Shown here: one piece after another, positions 55,304-64,000 of the stretch
Layout of the letters: every line of letters begins with the position of its first letter
How positions within the stretch are numbered: position 1 is the stretch's first letter
Assembly (NCBI GenBank): GCA_030063045.1
Contig: JAQSEB010000082.1
Coordinates: 1 to 64,000 of the forward strand
Direction of reading: 5' to 3'
Length of the DNA: 64,000 nt
Source: Pratylenchus scribneri
Taxonomy: Eukaryota > Nematoda > Chromadorea > Rhabditida > Pratylenchidae
Program-made: the position numbers and the translations under genes
Notes under the pieces: generated by a model
What the model saw: only the letters and a program-made list of their open reading frames with translations
What the model was told of the DNA's origin: nothing
The model's database searches: none

Positions 55304-55853
55304 TTATTTCATTTTATTTTTTCTTCTATTAGATTTTTTCGTCTCTTCTTCTGCAATCAATGGTTTGAATTTGTAGTTCCCAACAATTTCAATGCAATTC
55401 CTGGATAATTGGCACATTTCGAAAAAGTTGTTTGCGCTTTTCATCAATGATTTTGGATCATCGGATTTGAAATTACTAAAAAAAGTATTGAATTTTTAAC
55501 AAGAGATAAATTGAGAACTTACGCAATGATATAATTTCCATCCACGGACAATTCACGATGAGAGCGACTCCGTTTTGGTTCTTTGTCAACAACGAGAGCA
55601 TTATAAACTAAAAAATTTAATTTGAGTTTTGTCATTGAAACCTGTACTCACCAATTTCGGCTTTCCATGCATCTTGAACATCGAGTTTTATTGAACTATA
55701 AATATTTTAGATTTTAATTGTTTATAATAGAAAGAAATACATTGAGTTTGTTCCTTCTTTTATCAAATCTTCCTTTTTGGTTTCGTTTTCAGAATCTGAA
55801 GAGCTTCCGACCTCATCATCCCGGTCAATTCGCATTTGAACTTTGTCATCCAT
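55304..55853 (-). CDS. PCC1: KEOPS complex subunit Pcc1 (LAGE3-like)
   Basis: Start at 55853, stop at 55304-55306, four exons, about 130 residues. An acidic N-terminus (DRDDEVGSSSDSENE) is followed by the Pcc1 fold: SIKLDVQDAWKAEIVYNALV, KEPKRSRSHRELSVDGNYII, FKSDDPKSLMKSANNFFEMC, corresponding to AEIARGSL, R...LTVSG and SVINFLDQL of LAGE3. A Lys-rich tail ends it. Pcc1 is the dimerisation subunit of KEOPS, which makes t6A37 in tRNA. AAATTTTAG precedes the message and the golgin gene follows closely. Confidence 0.78.
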
Positions 55854-56236
55854 TTGTCTTCGTTTTATTTCTAAAATTTTGACGTTAATTTTAAAAATTT
55901 ACTAATCATAGTCATTTATGATTAAAAGTTCATATCATTCATAATAAAACAAATTGTGGCAAAATACTGGCCATTAACTAACATAAAAAATATGACATTT
56001 TTTAAAGCAACAATTTTTTATCGAAAAACGAAAAGTGAAAAAATATAATATGAGAAAAAAACAAACAAAAAATAAAATGTCATATCAAAAAAGGTCATCA
56101 AGTGTCTTGGATCAAACAAGCAACAAAAATTTAAATATAATAAGATTGGGAGAAGATATAGGGAAGGAGATCCATCATCAAGACATTCTTCATCCAGACC
56201 AATTATTGCGCCTTCTTCATTTCTGCTTGACCATCC
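55854..56236. other. Intergenic between Hsp70 3' end and Pcc1
   Basis: About 380 bp; 3' flank of Hsp70 plus Pcc1 upstream sequence. An 88-residue plus-strand open frame overlapping the Hsp70 3' end is unsupported. Confidence 0.45.
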
Positions 56237-58830
<2,594 letters not shown>

Positions 58831-59570
58831 TTTGTTTCAATTTTTGTCGCTTTGATGAAATCAAGTTGTAAAGTTTGATTGAATATTCGCTGAAATTTTA
58901 AAAACTAATTTGTGATTGATTACAATTATTAATTAATTTGGAAATATTCTAACGAAATAATAGATTAAATCTCGGAGGAATGTTTGATAATTGCTGAAGC
59001 TCACTGAAAATGTATGGAATTTTGTATGTTTAAAATATATTCGCTTTTAAAAAGCAAATAAGGATCTCTGCTGAACTGCGAAGAAAATTGATTTAATTTT
59101 AACGATTAAAAAGCTATCAATATCAATATCAAATCAACAGCTTAAAATTTTTTTGATTGAATATTATTAAATGCGATGCGGTGCGGTAGCGGTTGTGGTT
59201 GTGGCTTGTTGGTTGTGTTGTGCTCTGATTGTTGAAACACGAGAATGCAATGCGTTAGAGAAAAAAAATTTTCGCCAATCGATAATGATTTCTGTATCAA
59301 TTTTCGTTCTAAAACATTTTAATATTTTAAATTTAAAATAAAGTATTCTTTGAAGTATCGTATATTTGATAAACACAAAAATCAAAAACCAAGTCTTGAA
59401 TTGAAAATGAGAACTGCCTCTGATTAAATTTTGAGGAGTGAGGACCTATTTTTATTTTAACAATGATTTTTTGATAAATTCATTTTAAATTTATTTTCCA
59501 GAATTTAAACTTAATTGATAATCAATAATCATTATCAGCAGCATCAAAAATAAGGATTTGACCAACAAAA
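58831..59570. promoter_or_regulatory. Divergent promoter region (Hsp70 / UTP11)
   Basis: About 740 bp between divergent start codons. The side near Hsp70 has a GAA/TTC-rich stretch at 58881-58894 and further GAA and TTC triplets near 58940-59020, compatible with heat-shock elements but unproven. The middle has a GT-rich run (about 59170-59215). Confidence 0.4.
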
Positions 59571-61078
59571 ATGGTAAATTTTACTATTTGAATTCATTTT
59601 TAAGTGAAATTTTCAGCCTGGCATAGAGAAAATCCATGGCCATTTGGAGAAGAAAAAGGATTGGATCCGAAGGACGCGGGATTACAGGGAAAAGGCCGAC
59701 AAAATCAAAAAGTTGAAGAGGAAAGCCAAAGAGCGAAATCCGGATGAATTTGATTTCCATATGGTGCGGAGCCAAGTCGGGGTAAGCAACAATTTTATTA
59801 ATTGTAAAAGAACGATTAATTTCCACAATTTCAGCTGGACGGAGTGCATCGCGATTTGGAAGAGGATGAAGAGAAGACCGAAGTTCAACATTTGCTGGAT
59901 GATATTGGGGATATCAAATATGTCCGATATCATTTGGGAAAGGAGAAAAAGGTTTGTTTATATAATACAAAATATTTAATTGGAAAAAAAACTGCTGAAA
60001 ATGACAAAAAGATTGTTAAATAGTTCATCCCGGAACCTTAAGACCATAACTCTTCAATGGAACCACCAAAATCGGGTCTAAACCGTTGGGCTTTCTTTAA
60101 ATAAGATAAACTGCTGCTTTTATAAGCTTTTCGCCATTTTTTTTACAAATTAATGCCATCCTTTAACAATTCGAATATTAAAATTTTCAGAAGATTGAAA
60201 AGCTGAAGTCCGATTTGCAATTCTGTGCCGCCGACACTGGGGATGCACCAAAAAATAAGCATACCATTTTTGTGGATGATGACGAAGAAGGTTTATTAAA
60301 ATGTATAAAATTAATCCAATAAAATAACATTTACAGCCAACAATTTTGATCCTGCAAAATATTTCAAAACGAGCACGGAATTCCTTGGCCGAACATTCAA
60401 CCGACCGAGAGTGGAGCAAATTGCCAGTTCCAGTGGTGGCATTGATGCCAGTGAATTTGAGGTTATATTTTAGACATTTTAGCTAGGTTTAGGCTGCTTA
60501 GTTTGAAGAAGATTTCACCAAAATCCAAAAGAGGACCTAAACTTTATATCCAGAGGTCACGGGTTCGAATCCGCTCATAGGTAAGAAATTTTTTTCGAGC
60601 TCGATAGGCACTTTTATGCATTCTGTACTTTCTGGATGAAATAAGCAAAAATGTTTTGAAAAAATTTAGAACTGAATAGGGGATCTTTCACTTTGCAAAA
60701 GTTTAGGTCTCAGTTTTGAACCCAACCAGAGTCATTTTTTTTGAATAGGATGGTGTATTATGAATTTTTACAATTCATTTCTAGACAAAATTAAAAATTT
60801 AAATTTCAAAATGAGTTGGGAAATTAATCTAATTTTTTAAAACATTCACTAAATATTTTCATATTTTTCAGGCCAGTGAGAAGCAACGAAATCGTCTCTA
60901 CGCGGAGTTGGGCAAACGAATGGAACGCGAGAAGGAATTGGAAATTGTGCTGAAGAAATTGGAATTGAAAAAGGATTTGGCCCTGTCGAAGAAATCCCAA
61001 CTTAAACCAAAATTGATTCGGAAGGGCAATGCACGGATGGCCTCAATTTACAAATGGACTTATGAGAGGAAGAAATGA
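59571..61078 (+). CDS. UTP11: UTP11 (U3 snoRNA-associated, small-subunit processome)
   Basis: Six or seven exons ending TGA at 61076-61078. The UTP11 family pattern is clear: GHLEKKKDWIRRTRDYREKA, then AKERNPDEFDFHMVRSQVG, LDGVHRDLEED, DIKYVRYHLGKEKKK, TEFLGRTFNRPRVEQI, then a long basic helix and ASIYKWTYERKK. It is a nucleolar pre-18S rRNA processing factor. The usual N-terminal R/K-rich segment before LEKKKD is missing: the only ATG I see (59571) is followed directly by a GTAAAT donor, so the first coding exon may be the start codon alone, or an upstream exon was missed. An intron holds two tandem SINE-like copies. Confidence 0.85.
60520..60800 (+). repeat. Two adjacent SINE-like repeats, B-box family (copies 7 and 8)
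   Basis: Copy 7 (about 60520-60660) has CACGGGTTCGAATCCGCTC with TTTTTTTCGAGCTCGATAGG. Copy 8 (about 60680-60800) has CAAAAGTTTAGGTCTCAG and a decayed B-box TTTTGAACCCAACC. In a UTP11 intron. Confidence 0.68.
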
Positions 61079-61207
61079 TGGATAAAATAAATTGATTTAT
61101 TGTGTTGATTTTTTTATTTTATTTATGTTTTTGTTTGAATTAAAATGTTTTATTAATACAATCAAAATTTATGCGTAAAATTCCAATTTGAAATGTTCTT
61201 CGTCAAT

Positions 61208-62885
61208 TCAATTTCGGCCGGCACCACTCGTCGCTCTGTAGTGATAGAAGTCCATAAATGTTTGGGAAACATTCCATCCTGAACAAAAATGAATTTAATT
61301 GGTTTAATTTATGCAAAAAACAAACCTGCGCTGATTGTGGCCACAAAAAATATGAAGATGAATGTGATTGGGTAGAGGAAGAAGTGGGTGTTCTTCAGGA
61401 TGGGAAGTGCTGTAAAAATTAGAAAATATTTAATTGGTGAAAAGTTGTAATGGTTTATTTTAATAGATCCCCAAAGCTTATATTCAATGGATAAATCTCG
61501 ACAAAACCCATCATTTGATTATGATGGTTTTGATTTGGGTTTAAAACCGATTTTTACCTGGTTTAGAACTAACCGAAATTGGTTTAAACCGTTTAATACC
61601 CTCCAATTGTTAAACAAACCATAACAAATTATATACCATTCAGTGCGTTTTGACCAACTCTATCCAATTTTGGGTATTTTGGTTTGTGAATTTAGGATAA
61701 ACCCTCCTTAAACCTTTTTAATTCTTTTGGAATAATTTTCATAATTTATGAAATAATTAAAACCTGTATAGCCAAGAAATGTGATGTAAATGTAGTAGAT
61801 GACGGCAACGCACCAAATTGTGTTGCCCAACAATCGGGCAAAGAAGTTTGGATAATCAATGAGTCCTAAAAATGAGGAATAAGATTTTTTAGAATTTAAT
61901 TTGAATTACCATAGAAAAGTAGGGGCAATATTACGTGCAAAAGGACGAGCATTGGGAAGAAGGCGTTCAAGTGGACGTCGAAACAATAGCCCCATTCCAC
62001 ATCCTGGTCCTTGATTTTTAGCAAATAGCGGTTTGAGATGAACCTGCAAAAATTGAAAAATTAAATTTTATGATTAATTTTTCTTAAAATTAATTTATAG
62101 TAAATTTTATATTCAATAAAACTTGACTTTTGTATTCAAAAATCTGGACTTTTAATTTTAAAATATAATAAATGTACCATAAGGCAGTTGCTACGGCCAT
62201 TCCGACGAGAATGCAATCGACAAAAACGGCCCAAAGGAAAAAAGTGAGGAATGAGAAAAAGGAGAGGTTCAGTGCCACGGCGAACAGAACGCTGGAGCCG
62301 AGAAGTGAGCAGGCGAGCAGCACAAGAAATGCGGGATCATCCCTGGCCCATTGGTCCTTTGTTTCTGCAATTTGAGCTCATTAAACATTGTTTAATTTGT
62401 TTTTGAACTTACGTTTTCTATACATGAATTTCCTATAAACTTTCTGCGGGTTAATGAGCAAATATAGCATTTGCCATCCGGCAAACCTTTAAAATAATTT
62501 AAATCGATTTTTTATTAAAACAAAAACTAACTCAAAATCCATTTGCCGAATGTGAAAAAGTCGACGAAAGAATCGGCCCAATTTGTCGCTGGCGGTCATT
62601 CTCACTGATGAGAAGCAACCAACTTCTCCGGTTGAACTGAAAATTTGGACAATTAAAACCTAATAACTGCGTTTTAATGCTTACAATTTGGATGAAGTAA
62701 ATGAAGCCGGAGTTGATAGGCCACTTGCACTTCTGTTCCAGTAATAATCTCTGCGAACTCCGCTGCTTGCACCAATTGACGTGGAAGGAGATTGGTAACC
62801 GCCTAAAATAAAATGTGTAATTTATAATAAATTTCTGGAAAATTTAACACTTACTGCTGCTGTTTTTGCCAAGGGTTGTTTTCAT
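61208..62885 (-). CDS. unc-50: UNC-50 family Golgi/ER multi-pass membrane protein
   Basis: Start at 62885, stop at 61208-61210, about seven exons. Family signatures: LFHIRQMDFEFAGWQMLYLL, INPQKVYRKFMYRK, KDQWARDDPAFLVLLA, WFISNRYLLK, DVEWGYCFDVHLNAFFPML, YYIYITFLGYTALPILKNTH and GWNVSQTF. Five hydrophobic segments are visible. In C. elegans UNC-50 is needed in the Golgi for assembly and traffic of some nicotinic receptors. It lies 208 bp downstream of OST4 on the same strand, with an AATTAG acceptor at the ATG, so the two may be co-transcribed. Confidence 0.96.
61440..61760 (+). repeat. GGTTTAAACC-family interspersed repeat (copy 6)
   Basis: Contains ATTGGTTTAAACCGTTTAAT, CAGTGCGTTTTGACCAACTC, TTGGTTTGTGAATTTAGG and ATAAACCCTCCTTAAACC in family order. 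In an unc-50 intron. Confidence 0.8.
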
Positions 62886-63093
62886 CTAATTCTTGTTTTG
62901 AAATATATGTAAATTAAATAAATTAATGATGAATAAATGTATTGAGGAAATAAACCCGTAAAATTTGGATGTTAAAATGAATTCAAATCAAACAAAAAAT
63001 AATTTATCTTGTAGTAAAAAGCCCAAATTCCATCAAAAAACATTAGGTATTTAACATTTTCTCTTCACATTGATTGCCTTCTTCTCTTTCAAT

Positions 63094-63251
63094 TCAAGAT
63101 TGTTTCTTCTGATTGGCCACAATGTAATGATAAAGAATGACCAGAAGGAAGATGGTCACGCCAAGAATATTCTGCAAAAAATTCCAATAATTAAATCAAA
63201 AACCTCTGAAAAATTTACCGCCATAACACCAAGTTGGATATCACTAATCAT
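63094..63251 (-). CDS. OST4: OST4, 36-residue oligosaccharyltransferase subunit
   Basis: Two exons (63251-63219 and 63171-63094) sum to 111 nt, giving 36 residues, too short for a routine ORF filter. The protein begins MISDIQLGVMANILGV, followed by the hydrophobic helix TIFLLVILYHYIVANQ and a KKQS end, parallel to human OST4 (MITDVQLAIFANMLGV...). It is a single-pass ER membrane subunit that stabilises STT3 in N-glycosylation. Donor GCG|GTAAAT and acceptor TTTTTTGCAG are good. A TTTTCCAG acceptor about 55 nt upstream of the ATG suggests trans-splicing. Confidence 0.93.
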
Positions 63252-63752
63252 TTTTTGCACGCAAATGACTTGGTTTTGGATAATTACTGATTATTAATTT
63301 AAACCTCTGGAAAATAAATTAAAAAATATTAAACGTGGATAATTGATAATAAAAATCTCTTTTTTAATTTTTATCCTTGAAAAAAAATATTTATTTGAAC
63401 ATTATTGACTGGAATCAATTTCGACAATTGTTTGCGTTTATTTATCAAAAGTAAAAGTAAATTATAATGTAATTGATGCGCAATATTAGGTGTAAAATTA
63501 AATAAAATGCCAACAAATTTGTGTGGAAGGAAGAATTGAAAGTTCAAATTGGGAGAGGAATTGGATTTATACCATAAAGAGAGAAGGGAATTGGATGGGA
63601 AAAGGATGGATGGAAATGGAATGCTCATAAACAAATCCGATGAAAGAAGATACGCTTGAAATTTGAAAGGTGGTGGATTAAATTGAGGGGAAATTAACCA
63701 AAAAATTGGGTGGTGAGGAAATTAAATAAAATTATCTCAAAAATCTGGCCCT
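63252..63752. other. Intergenic between formin and OST4
   Basis: About 500 bp of 3' flank of the formin-like gene and upstream region of OST4. The open frame here is low-complexity and unsupported. Confidence 0.45.
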
Positions 63753-64000
63753 TCAGGAATTATTAATTGCATTTTGAAGCCCATCGAAGAATTGTCTGAT
63801 AACCGTGAAGAAGCGTTCCGGTCTGAATTTGTGTTCCTCTCCTTTGAATGGCTCGCCGAAAAATTCCAAAGTTGACAAAAGTTGGTCCTTCAAAAATTTG
63901 GAAATTACGAAAAATAATGCAAAAATTTGTTCGCTAACCTTTGTTCCCTGAATTGTTTCCTTCAAATTTGCGCATTCCACCGAAGAATGTTCCAAGAAAT
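63753..64000 (-). CDS. Formin homology 2 (FH2) domain protein, C-terminal end, runs off right edge
   Basis: Two exons are visible (about 64000-63940 and 63886-63753, intron GTTAGC...TTGAAG), ending TGA at 63753-63755. The readable end has LLSTLEFFGEPFKGEEHKFR, then PERFFTVIRQFFDGLQNAIN, which matches the last helices of an FH2 domain (…FFGEPP…FF.. pattern). The upstream exon (VECANLKETIQGTK) fits the preceding helix. Formins nucleate and elongate actin filaments. Nothing follows FH2 here (no DAD-like tail visible), which is unusual for diaphanous-type formins; the subfamily cannot be fixed from this fragment. Confidence 0.65.
   Translation of the reverse strand, partial: FLEHSSVECANLKETIQGTKVSEQIFALFFVISKFLKDQLLSTLEFFGEPFKGEEHKFRPERFFTVIRQFFDGLQNAINNS

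Overview
This is eukaryotic DNA, almost certainly from a nematode and most likely a clade IV plant-parasitic type; the genus is an inference, not a call. It is AT-rich. Introns are mostly 40-100 bp with AT-rich bodies and TTTCAG, TTTTAG or AAAG acceptors. Splice-acceptor-like sites sit just before many start codons, as expected for trans-splicing, and same-strand genes are packed 130-240 bp apart. Recognisable homologues include unc-69, unc-50, rab-18 and prx-19, and at least one clear GC-AG intron is present.

From 1 to about 15.6 kb lies a Maverick/Polinton, a virus-like DNA transposon. An intronless plus-strand block (2.4-9.5 kb) carries packaging ATPase, two small conserved proteins, chromodomain integrase, penton-like minor capsid protein, adenain-like protease, a pVI/pX-like protein, double-jelly-roll major capsid protein and a one-TM protein. 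Converging on it is a protein-primed family B DNA polymerase that I resolve into 15 exons totalling exactly 1404 codons with every catalytic motif intact. Left of the block are two intron-containing genes unusual for such elements: a PAZ-only Argonaute-like protein and a TATA-binding-protein-like protein. They lie between two inverted copies of the ATPase gene that match perfectly by eye over 249 bp. The left copy keeps the gene's 5' end; the right copy has lost it.

From 16.7 to 24.6 kb there is a Lys/Asp-rich gene with a tandem array of near-identical mini-exons, a BEL/Pao gag relic on the minus strand beside a 24-copy 32-bp minisatellite, and a Ser/Arg/Tyr-rich gene of unknown function. From 24.6 kb to the right edge are ordinary host genes: neuferricin, an LDL-receptor-A repeat membrane protein, unc-69/SCOC, two adjacent armadillo (beta-catenin-like) genes, ABITRAM and PEX19, rab-18, a CPG4-like secreted protein, METTL18, a golgin-245-like GRIP golgin, a KEOPS Pcc1 subunit, cytosolic Hsp70, UTP11, UNC-50, the 36-residue OST4, and the 3' end of a formin running off the window. 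Themes are secretory and Golgi traffic (golgin, rab-18, unc-50, unc-69, OST4), peroxisome import (PEX19) and RNA modification or ribosome biogenesis (KEOPS, METTL18, UTP11).

Introns in the host half carry two dispersed repeat families: a B-box (GGTTCGAATCC) tRNA-derived SINE-like family with about eight copies, and a roughly 300-bp family centred on GGTTTAAACC with six copies. There are also several private minisatellites. All coordinates, splice sites and homologies come from reading the sequence by eye; no database search was possible.
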